Part shown: piece after piece, positions 1 to 8,690 of the stretch
Layout: each line of letters begins with the position of its first letter
How positions within the stretch are numbered: position 1 is the first letter of the stretch
Assembly: GCF_022539505.1 (NCBI RefSeq)
Contig: NC_061513.1
Location: forward strand, 178,280,017 to 178,344,016
Length of the DNA stretch: 64,000 nt
From: Lolium rigidum
Taxonomy: Eukaryota; Streptophyta; Magnoliopsida; Poales; Poaceae
Direction: 5' to 3'
Made by a program: the position numbers and the translations under genes
The notes under the pieces: generated by a model
The model's input: the letters and a program-made list of their open reading frames with translations, nothing else
The model's database searches: none
What the model was told of the DNA's origin: nothing

Positions 1-54
1 TGCAAAGACAAGGAATAAAATTTTAAAGGTAGCACTCAAGTAATTTACTTTGGA

Positions 55-297
55 ATGGCAGAGAAATACCACATAGTAGGTAGGTATGGTGGACACAATT
101 GGCATAGGTTTTGGCTCCAGGACTTGGATGCACCAGAAGTATTCCCTCTAAATACAAGGCTTTGGCTAGCAAGGTTGTTTGAAGCAAACACAAGTATGAA
201 CCGGTACAGCAAAACTTACATAAGAACATATTGCAAGCATTATAAGACTCTACACTGTCTTCCTTGTTGTTCAAACACTTTACCAGAAAGTATCTAG
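55..297 (+). CDS. 80-residue ORF antisense to E1, conserved in sister copies
   Basis: An open frame on the strand opposite to E1, starting at an ATG in the context GGAATGG. Near-identical frames occur at the same place in the E3 fragment (45,332-45,574) and in E4 (58,292-58,044), with shared words such as VGRYGGHKWH, RLFEANTSMNRY and KTYIRTYCKHYKTLHC. The E2 copy (about 48,555) and the Athila copy (about 24,842) are broken by indels or a stop. No domain is recognised and no membrane segment is evident. It may be only a by-product of a conserved cis-acting block, because the sense strand is also well conserved. Coding status is unproven. Confidence 0.25.
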   Translation: MAEKYHIVGRYGGHNWHRFWLQDLDAPEVFPLNTRLWLARLFEANTSMNRYSKTYIRTYCKHYKTLHCLPCCSNTLPESI

Positions 298-726
298 ACT
301 TTAGAGAGACCAATCATGCAAACCAAATTTCAACAAGCTCTATGGTAGTTCTTCATTAATAGGTGCAAAGTTCATGGTGCAAGAGCTTAAACATGATCTA
401 TTTGAGCACAAAAATTGCCAAGTATCAAATTATTCAAGACATTATACCAATTACCACATGAAGCATTTTCTGTTTCCAACCAAATAGTAATGAACGAAGC
501 AGTTTCAACCTTCGCCATGAACATTAAAAGTGAAGCTAAGAACACCAGTGTTCATATGAACGAGCGGAGCGTGTCTCTCTCCCACACAAGGATGAATTTA
601 TTCAGAGAATGAAAATAACAAAACAAAAATAAAAGCACACAGACGCTCCAAGTAAAGCACATAAGATGTGACGGAATAAAAATATAGTTTCACTAGAGGT
701 GACCTGATAAGTTGTCGATGAAGAAA

Positions 727-745
727 GGGATGCCTTGGGCATCCC
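727..745 (-). other. Conserved 8-bp-stem hairpin with PPT-like neighbour (E1)
   Basis: GGGATGCC-TTG-GGCATCCC is a perfect inverted repeat with a three-base loop, followed at once by CAAGCTT. On the element's sense strand this is a hairpin next to AAGCTTGGGGATGC, the same word that forms the polypurine tract at the 3' LTR. The hairpin recurs unchanged at 49,194-49,212 (E2) and 57,600-57,618 (E4). A second AAGCTTGGGGATGC word lies about 55 bases away in each copy. Confidence 0.5.
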
Positions 746-1434
746 CAAGCTTAGATGCCTGAGTCTCCTTGAAATATGCAGGGATGAACCACGGGGGCAT
801 CCCCAAGCTTAGACTTTTCACTCTTCTTGATCATATTGTATCATCCTCCTCTCTTGACCCTTGAAAACTTCCTCCACACCAAACTCAAAACAAACTCATT
901 AGAGGGTTAGTGCATAATCAAAAATTCATATATTCAGAGGTGACACAATCATTCTTAACACTTCTGGACATTGCACAAAGCTACTGAAAATTAATGGAAC
1001 AAAGAAATCCATCCAACATAGCAAAACAGGCAATGCGAAATAAAAGGCAGAATCTGTCAAAACAGAACAGTCCGTAAAGACGGATTTTTCAGGGGCACTT
1101 AACTTGCTCAGATGAAAAAGCTCAACTTGAATGAAAGTTGCGTACATATCTGAGGATCACGCACGTAAATTGGAAGATTTTTCTGAGTTACCTACAGACA
1201 GGGCTACTCAATTTGGTGACAGCAAGATATCTGTTTCTGCGCAGTAATCCAATTCTAGTATCAACCTTACTATCAAAGACTTTACTTGGCACAACAATGC
1301 AATAAAATAAAGATAAGGAGAGGTTGCTACAGTAGTAACAACTTCCAAGACACAACAAAACAGTAGCAAAATAAAATATGGGTTATCTCCCAAGAAGTGC
1401 TTTCTTTATAGCCATTCAGATGGGCTTAGTAATT

Positions 1435-2202
1435 TTAATGATGCACTCGCAAGAAATAAGAGTTGAAGCAAAAGAGAGCATCAAAAAGCAAATTCAAAAC
1501 AAATTTAAGCCTAACACACTTCCTATGAAAAGGAATCTTGTAAATAAACAAGTCAATGAAGAACAAAGTGAGTAGCATAGGAAGACAAAACAAGTGTAAC
1601 TTCAAGATTCTCAACAAAAAGAGGGGAAACTTAATATTATTAAGATGCTTATAACCATGTTTCCCTCTCTCATAATAACCTTCAGTAGCATCATGAACAA
1701 ACTCAACAATATAACTATCACATGAAGCATTCTTATTCACATGCATAAAAGCATCATTACTCTCCACATAAGCATAGTCATTCTTATTAATTGTAGTGGG
1801 AGCAAATTTAACAAAGTAGCTATCATTATTATTCTCATCACCATAATCATCAAATATAGGAGGCATAGTATAATCATAATAAACTTTATCCTCCATAGTA
1901 GGTGGCACCAAAATACCACTATCATTATAATCATCATAAATAGGAGGCAAAGTATCATCAAAGTAAATTTTCTCCTCCATGCTTGGGGGACTAAAAATAT
2001 CATGCTCATCAAAACCAGCTTCCCCAAGCTTAAATTCTTCCATAGCATTAGCAATAATAGTGTTCAAAGAGTTCATGCTAATAACATTGCCATTAGCATG
2101 CATATAAAGCTCCATAGGTTTTTTAATTTTCTCTTCAAACACCTCATGTCCTAACTCAAGATAAATACTATAAAGATCTCTAATATTTTTGTTGTTTTCC
2201 AT
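1435..2202 (-). CDS. Type A ORF of the E family, acidic repeat protein with C-terminal hydrophobic segments
   Basis: An uninterrupted 255-codon frame from an ATG at 2,202, the first ORF after the primer-binding site and so in the usual gag position. No known gag, zinc knuckle or protease motif is visible. The middle holds an acidic repeated module: SPPSMEEKIYFDDTLPPIYD, then PPTMEDKVYYDYTMPPIFD, each followed by an Asp/Asn-rich spacer. The last third is hydrophobic and basic (for example LHLFCLPMLLTLFFIDLFIY), which suggests one or two membrane segments. A homologous frame lies in E2 (50,634-49,911), broken by a frameshift. Function unknown; it could be a degenerate gag-derived or envelope-like product or a non-functional frame, but the intact length argues for recent constraint. 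Confidence 0.55.
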   Translation of the reverse strand: MENNKNIRDLYSIYLELGHEVFEEKIKKPMELYMHANGNVISMNSLNTIIANAMEEFKLGEAGFDEHDIFSPPSMEEKIYFDDTLPPIYDDYNDSGILVPPTMEDKVYYDYTMPPIFDDYGDENNNDSYFVKFAPTTINKNDYAYVESNDAFMHVNKNASCDSYIVEFVHDATEGYYERGKHGYKHLNNIKFPLFLLRILKLHLFCLPMLLTLFFIDLFIYKIPFHRKCVRLKFVLNLLFDALFCFNSYFLRVHH

Positions 2203-2334
2203 TATGCCTAACTAGTGAAAATAAAAACAAGAAACAAAAAGATGCAATTGCAGGATCTAAAGGAAATAGCTTCGAGCACTCATGCTAGGAAATAGCTTAG
2301 TAGTCGGAGGATGTGAATACCTTTTACCTTACCT

Positions 2335-2351
2335 CCCCGGCAACGGTGCCA
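2335..2351 (-). other. Primer-binding site of E1 (tRNA-Asp)
   Basis: The minus strand reads TGGCACCGTTGCCGGGG, which differs by one base from TGGCGCCGTTGCCGGGG, the complement of the 3' end of plant tRNA-Asp(GTC). Ten bases separate it from the LTR end at 2,362. The same site is perfect in E2, E3 and E4. Confidence 0.85.
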
Positions 2352-2361
2352 GAAAATAGCT

Positions 2362-3927
2362 TGATGTCTACGCACGCTTCTATTCCTGTAGACAGTGTTG
2401 GGCCTCCAAGAGCAGAGGTTTGTGGAACAGCAGCAAGTTTCCCTTAAGTGAATCACCCAAGGTTTATCGAACTCAGGGAGGAAGAGGTCAAAGATATCCC
2501 TCTCAAGCAACCCTGCAATTACGATACAAGAAGTCTCTTGTGTCCCCAACACACCTAATACACTTGTCAGATGTATAGGTGCACTAGTTCGGCGAAGAGA
2601 TAGTAAAATGCAAGTGATATGGATGTATATGAGCGGTAATAACAATCTGAAATAAATATGGCAGCAAGTAAACATGCAGTAGAACTTGTTGGAAACGGTG
2701 TTTCAATGCTTAGAAACAAGGCCTAGGGATCATACTTTCACTAGTGGACACTCTCAACATTGATCACATAACTGAATAAATAAATGCTACACTCTCTTGT
2801 TGGATAACAAACACCATTCATTGTGTAGGGCTACAAAAGCACACCTCAAGCCGGATTTAACAAGCTCCACAACTTCATAAAGGAAACACACACGATGCGC
2901 ACACCGTCACCGTCACACCGTGGAGAGTGAATCCGGAGTTCATATTAAAGTAACCTCTAGAGTGTATGATAGTGCTACTCTGGATAACTCTCCTAATGGA
3001 ATCACTAATTGTGTAGTGGCTACAAAAGCTCCGCTCAGAGTTCATCAAGTACTTGACAAACACCACTCATAGGGATATCCACGTCAAATCATAAATCCAA
3101 GATAATATATTTATCATAGTGATAGGTAACTTCATAATCTACAAGAGATCACAATCATAACCTACGCCAAGTACTACATGATGCACACACTGTCCACTTT
3201 ACATCATGAAGGAGGAATAGACTACTTTAATAACATCACTAGAGTAGCACATATTCAACTAGATCACAAAGCTCATGATCACATAAAGATCACATGAGAG
3301 AGAGAGATGAACCACATAGCTACCGGTACAGCCCTTAGCATCGAGGGAGAAATACTCCCTCCTCATCATAGGAGACAGCAGCGGCAATGAAGATGGTGGT
3401 GGTGTCGATGGAGATGCCTTCCGGGGGCAATTCCTCGTCCCGGCGGTGTGCCGGAACAGAGACTTCTGTCCCCCGAATCTTGGCTTCGCGATGGCGGCGG
3501 CTCTGGAACTTTTCTCGTATCGTGGCTTATCTCCTTAGGGTTTTCGCGACGGAGAGGCTTTATAGGCGGAAGGGCAGCCTCGGAGGGGTCCTGAGGGACC
3601 CACACCATAGGGGGCGCCCCCCTTGGCCGCGCCGCCATGTGGGGTGGGGCCCCCTTGGCTCCCCTCTGGCCCCTCTTCGGTGCTCTGGAACCTTCTGTGG
3701 AAAATAGGACCCTGGGCGTTGATTTCGTCCAATTCCGAGAATATTTCCTTTGTAGGATTTCTGAAACCAAAAATAGCACAAAACAGGAACTGGCACTTCG
3801 GCATCTCGTTAATAGGTTAGTTCCGGAAAATGCATCAAAACGATATAAAGTGTGAACAAAACATGTAGGTATTGTCATAAAACTAGCATGGAACATCAGA
3901 AATTATAGATATGTTGGAGACGTATCA
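2362..3927 (-). repeat. 5' LTR of E1 (1,566 bp)
   Basis: Bounded by TG...CA on the minus strand (TGATACGTCTCCAACATATC at 3,927; ACATCA ending at 2,362). It aligns along its length with the E2 LTRs (45,644-47,347 and 50,798-51,871). The GC-rich part (3,370-3,700) gives rise to several spurious long frames. Confidence 0.8.
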
Positions 3928-5045
3928 ACCTCGCATAGGAAAGCACGCTCGTCGAGTTCCTCCGTGAGCACTAGAAAATCTTCGCATGGTGTCCAGCTGA
4001 CATGCCAGGAGTACCCAGGGAACTTGCCGAGCACCACCTAAACTTGGATCCAGTAGCGAGACCAATTAAACAACCTTTGCGGCGTTTTTCGGAACCAAAC
4101 CGCAAAGCCATGCTGTCAGAGATTGATCAACTCAGAGAAGCTGGTTTTATCAAAGAGTTACATATAGAGGCCACATGGGTAGCTAACCCAGTGCTTCGCA
4201 TGTGTCTCGACTTCACGTGTCTCAGTAAACACTGTCCAAAGGATCACTTTCCCCTCCCAAGGATCGATCAAATTATCGACTCCACGACAGGATGTGAACG
4301 TCTTTCCTTCCTGGATGCATATTCTGGTTATAACCAGATCAGACTAAAAGAAGATGACGAGGTCAAAACAGCGTTTATAACACCTTATGGCGTGTTCTGC
4401 TACAGAACAATGCCTTTTGGTCTGAAAAACGCGGGAGCAACATATCAGCGGATGATGCAGAAGTGTCTTGCAACACAGATTGGCAAAAACGTACAAGTGT
4501 ACATCGACGATGTCATCATAACAACAAAGAAGAGGTCAACATTGATCGAGGATTTGAAGGAAACTTTCGATAATCTTGACAAATTCCGCCTCAAGCTGAA
4601 CCCGACAAAGTGCTCCTTTGGTGTTCCTGCGGGAGAACTTCTCGGGTTCCTAGTTTCAGCAAGAGGAATTGAAGCTAATCCAGAGAAAATTCAAGCTATC
4701 ATAACAATTAGGAAGCCAACAAAGTTGAAGGAAATACAACAGCTGACTCGGCGAGTCGCAACTTTAAGCAGATTCGTCGCCAGGCTAGGGGAAAAGGCGT
4801 TGCCGTTTTACGCTTTGATCAAACAAGGAGAGAAGTTCCAGTGGAATGAAGAAGCAGACAGAGCCTTCGAAGATCTTAAAAGAATAATCTCGACACCACC
4901 AATCTTGGTGGCGCCTAAGGAGAAGGAGCCTCTCTTGTTATATATCGCAGCCACGCCTCAGATGGTCAGCACAGTACTCGTAGTCGAAAGAGAGGAAGAA
5001 GGAAAACTCCATGGAGTGCAGAGGCCGGTATATTTCATCAGTTAA
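3928..5045 (+). pseudogene. Tat pol: reverse transcriptase part, interrupted
   Basis: Reverse transcriptase of a Gypsy pol, which would copy element RNA into DNA in virus-like particles. The frame carries the RT blocks FLDAYSGYNQI (about residue 102 from the ATG at 4,002), MPFGLKNAGATYQRMM (about 137) and VYIDDVII (about 165), the last standing for the catalytic Y-x-D-D box. The upstream sequence 3,945-4,001 reads in the same frame (EFLREH, then KIFAWCPADMP) but is broken by a TAG at about 3,972, so the ATG at 4,002 is not a true start. A TAA at 5,043 ends the frame just after the RT/RNase H junction motif RPVYFIS. The upstream part was removed by E1. Confidence 0.85.
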
Positions 5046-5094
5046 GTTTTGTCACCCTCGAAACAGCGGTACCCGCAGTACCAAAAGCTAGCAT

Positions 5095-5910
5095 ATGGAG
5101 TGTTTACAACCGATAATAGTGGTCAATGAGGCGCCTTTATCCAATATATTAAACAATCCAGAGGCTACGGGTCGTGTCTCCCTTTGGGGAATAGAGCTTT
5201 CCCATCGGGACATCACATACGAAAAAAGAAAAGCAATAAAGTCGCAGATCTTACCAGATTTCATCGTAGAATGGATGGAGTTACAAAATACGGGACCTCC
5301 GGATTTATCGAGAACTTGGACTATGAACTTCGACGGGTCCAAGAGATTAGAGGGAGCTGGAGTAGGCGTGATACTAGTATCACCTCAAGGCGACAAGTTG
5401 AAGTATGTCTTACGGATGACGTTTCCAAACGCGTCCAACAATGAGGCAGAATACGAAGCACTTATACATGGGATGAAGATGGCGAAGGCTTGTGGCGCAA
5501 CTCGATTAAAAATCTTCGGCGACTCACAACTGGTGGCTCAGCAAGTCATGAATCAATGCGACGCAGTCAATGATAGTATGATAGCATACAAAGAAGTGTA
5601 TAATGAGCTCGAGAAGCTGTTTGACGGGTGCGAGGTAAATCACATCAGCAGGCTAAGCAATGATGAAGCCGATGTTCTTGGAAACATCGGGTCGCAATGT
5701 CTCACAATACCACCTGGTGTGTTCTGGGAAGAGATAGCTGAAAGATCAACCAAGGCGAAGAAACAGCAGAAGAAGGAAAAGGAGGAGAAATCCTCGGGGG
5801 CTCAAGAAGCACCATCGGGAGAAGAGGAGGAACCTAAGGTAATAATGATGATACAGATTCCATGGATGCAGGCGTACATAGCATATATTTCGAAAAAAAG
5901 AACTACCTGA
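5095..5910 (+). pseudogene. Tat pol: RNase H and linker
   Basis: A continuation of Tat pol in a new frame. RNase H-like motifs are in order: WTMNFDGSK (about residue 75, first Asp), NNEAEYEALIHG (about 115, Glu), KIFGDSQLVAQQV (about 140, Asp) and NDEADVLGNI (about 190, last Asp). This degrades the RNA strand of the RNA-DNA hybrid. The tail is charged (KKQQKKEKEEK...EEEEP). The frame differs from the RT part and ends before the integrase, so at least two lesions separate the three pol segments. Confidence 0.8.
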
Positions 5911-5959
5911 CGATCCGGTTGAAGCAAGGCGAGATATCAGGCGATCTAAAGCCTTTGCT

Positions 5960-7098
5960 GTGGTCAAAGGAGAGCTATATAAACGAAGTATCTCGGGAGT
6001 ATTACAACGTTGTGTCACACCCGAGGAAGGAAGGCTAATCCTGAAGGATGTACACGAAGGGGTGTGCGGACACCACGCAAGCAGTCGAGCTATAGCATCC
6101 AAGGTTTTCAGAGCAGGGTTCTATTGGTTAACAGCAATCGAGGATGCAAAGGATATAGTACGTACCTGTGACGTGTGCCAGAGATTTGCCGCAAAACCTC
6201 ATTCTCCGGCAGCGGAGTTCATGCCAATACCGTTGTCATGGCCCTTTGCTCAGTGGGGCCTCGATATGGTGGGAAAATTACACAAAGCTTGGCCAGGAGG
6301 ATACGAGTACATGCTCGTAGTTGTTGACAAGTTCACCAAGTGGATAGAAGCGAAGCCGATAAATTCACCAGATGGAGCATCTGCAATCAAGTTCGTGAAA
6401 AGTATTGTTTTTCGGTTTGGAGTGCCTCATAGCATCGTCACGGACAATGGTAGTAATTTCACATCCAATGAATTCAAGGCATATTATGCAGAGGTAGGCA
6501 TCAAACTACACTTTGCATTAGTTGCGCACCCGCAGACCAACGGTCAAGTCGAGAAAGCCAATGGCATCATTTGTAATGGTATCAAGAAACGCCTGCTAAC
6601 ACCATTGGAAAAACTCGACACACCTGGCCAGAAGAGTTGCCTAGTGTGTTATGGAGTATTCGAACAACACCAAATACAGCGACACAGGAAACTCCGTTTT
6701 TTCTGGTCCATGGAGCTGAGGTAGTGCTGCCGATTAAAATAGAACATAACTCTCCGAGAGTAACGGAGTATGACGAAGAAACTTCAAGAAAATCATTGGA
6801 GGACGATGTCGATGCACTCGACGAAGCTCGAGACGAAGTATTGTCACGAGTCACCAAGTACCAGCAAGACCTGAAAAACTACCACAGTCGACGTTTGCGA
6901 CCAAGATCCTTCCAGGTAGGCGACTTAGTTCTTCGGCTCACACAAAAAATCCATGAGAAACTCGAGTCGCAGTGGGTTGGCCCTTACATCGTCACAGAAG
7001 TAATCGAAGGAGGAGCATGCAGAATAAAGGACAAGAAGACAGGAGTCGTCGAACCAAATCCTTGGAACGTGGCGCAACTCAGGCGTTTTTACGCCTAA
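5960..7098 (+). pseudogene. Tat pol: integrase, split by a frameshift
   Basis: Integrase in two overlapping frames (5,960-6,724 and 6,637-7,098). The zinc-binding part is HEGVCGHH...CDVCQRF. The catalytic core shows GLDMVGKL (Asp), VTDNGSNF (Asp) and NGQVEKANG (Glu), a D,D-35-E arrangement. The second frame begins with SVLWSIRTTPNTATQETPFF and ends with the C-terminal fold (QVGDLVLR..., WVGPYIVTEV) and LRRFYA before TAA at 7,096-7,098. There is no chromodomain, as expected for Tat. The shift near 6,640 disables the protein. Confidence 0.85.
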
Positions 7099-7511
7099 AG
7101 TCAAAATATAGTATTCCTTATAAACATACAATGTACTGAAACGCCCGCGAGTTTTCAGACGCACTCTTTTCCTTTCAGGGCACCGAGTGGGGCTGAAAGG
7201 TTTTTAATGAGGCGGGCTCGTGGTGCTGCAATATAATAAAGATATTGGTGATATACATCTTTTTCATCGACAGGCTCGGGGGCTCATAACTCGCAGAAAA
7301 AATATATATAACTTTCCGCAAAATACAGTTATTCGCCTTGGCATAAAAATAGTTCGCAAATCAAAAAAGACATAAGCACTGGCCAACAATAGGCTCGGGG
7401 GCTTGATGAAAAGATAAAAAAAACCGCATCAAGCTGCTTTACAATATAGATTGTGTTTACAGCATACAAAACCTCACCACCAGGAAAAATTCGACAAGGA
7501 TAAGCAAACTT
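7099..7511 (+). other. Tat spacer with PPT-like repeats
   Basis: Non-coding stretch between the end of pol and the opposite-strand ORFs. It holds an inverted repeat CCTTTCAG...CTGAAAGG (about 7,150-7,200) and two GGCTCGGGGGCT words (about 7,272 and 7,392) that resemble the functional polypurine tract at 12,775. No ORF is supported here. Confidence 0.5.
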
Positions 7512-8507
7512 TCAGTTGCCACCTAGTATATCATCTATATTTACCCGCTCATTGCTTGCAGCACCAGTTCTATGTTCAGCATAGCTACCTCTCACGAAGA
7601 ATTCGGCGTCTAGCCGAAGCAGTTCATCCATCATCTCTTCTGCTACAGGGGTCACAGCATCATTGATTTTGTCGATGTTCCTCTTCCTCTTCGTCAGCTT
7701 GGCCTGGCACTTGGCGACAATTCGAGTCATGTCTAACTTCGGGTAGCAGACTTGTATCATAATCATGGCAAATCTTGCTCCAGCAGATAGTTGGGCTCGC
7801 ACAAATTCATGGATTCGAGGGGCATCCCGGAACTTATCCATCAAAGCAGGAAGAGTTTCTGGTGTTTTGTTGCGTGGAAACATGATACTATAAACTAAAG
7901 ACAATGTCCTTGTGCAAAAGTCGAGAAAATCGCGGACCTGACCCGCGCGATCTTGAAATCTGACGATTTGGCGGGTACGTTCAGGCGTAGCCCAAAAATT
8001 AGAACCATGCTCCAGTGCAAGCTTGAGAAGCACATTGGACCGAGCTTCAACACGCTGATCTTCGGCAGCAGTATCCAAAAAAGAACCTATTTCAGCGGAA
8101 GCATCAGCGAGGAAGAAAAAACAGTAAGAATAAAATCAAGTATGGCCAAGTTTAAGAAGTGTACCCGTCATATCCAAGCTGGAGTCGTTCATCAGTTGAA
8201 GCATATAATTTTCCCGTGAAGTAGCTTCGGCAGCCTCAGTAACCGCGGTTTCCTTCAACGCTAGGGCCTCCTGAGCTTGTTGAAGAGCAAGTTTTTCCCT
8301 TTCAGAAGTTTTTCGAGACTGTTCCATTATTACGAGAGCTTCTTTCTTCATCGACTCAAGTTGTTGTCGAAGATCGTCCAAATCTTCATTCTGTGCAGCA
8401 CTAGAGGAACCTTCAATAAACTCGACAACGGAGGCCTTTTTCGAGTAAGACGCAGCTGGTAATGCATCCGAAGAATGAGGCACCGCGGTGTAGTTGTCAA
8501 AAATCAA
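7512..8507 (-). pseudogene. Tat opposite-strand gene: downstream exons, coiled-coil protein
   Basis: Two minus-strand coding segments, 8,507-8,161 and about 8,100-7,512. The first begins at a good acceptor (TTTCTCTCCAG at 8,508-8,518) and encodes a long charged helix (LRQQLESMKKEALVIMEQ...) likely to be a coiled coil. It is followed by a possible donor at GACG/GTACAC (about 8,161). The second continues with ASAEIGSFLDTAAEDQ and ends in NIDDILGGN before the stop at 7,512; I see no clean AG acceptor for it. These may be the last exons of the gene at 11,413-8,691 by alternative splicing, or a second gene. Function unknown; such ORFs accompany Tat elements. Confidence 0.5.
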
Positions 8508-8690
8508 CTGGAGAGAAATATTTCGATATCAATAATTCGGCAAGATAGCTTTTCATTGATTCAGTCAGATATTTACATGGGCATTACAAAAGAGGGTTCC
8601 TAGTGAACCAATGGGGCAGCTGTCGACAAAGCTACTTCGGCGAAGTCGAAAAAAGAAAAAGAACAAAACAAAAGACAAGGACAGGGCGGT

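Larger units (their letters stand above)
1..3927 (-). mobile_element. E1: non-autonomous tRNA-Asp-primed LTR retrotransposon, 5' part
   Basis: A minus-strand LTR retrotransposon that enters the window from the left. Read on the minus strand it has a 5' LTR (3,927 to 2,362, opening TGATACGTC and closing ACATCA), a primer-binding site, one small ORF (2,202-1,435) and a non-coding 3' internal region. No protease, RT or integrase is seen, but the rest lies outside the window. The internal sequence matches 47,348-50,797 (E2), 51,872-53,233 (E3) and the reverse complement of 56,000-59,520 (E4), so it belongs to a local family of four. It interrupts Tat pol at 3,927/3,928; the possible target duplication ACCTC (3,928-3,932) cannot be tested because the other end is missing. 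Confidence 0.85.

Noticed and set aside
2335..2351. tRNA gene fragments at CCCGGCAACGGCGCCA sites
   Set aside because: Only the 3' 17-18 bases match tRNA-Asp and each lies next to an LTR; these are primer-binding sites, not tRNA genes.
3366..3896. 176-codon minus-strand frame
   Set aside because: Inside the E1 LTR; similar frames in E2-E4 LTRs differ in phase, so not constrained.
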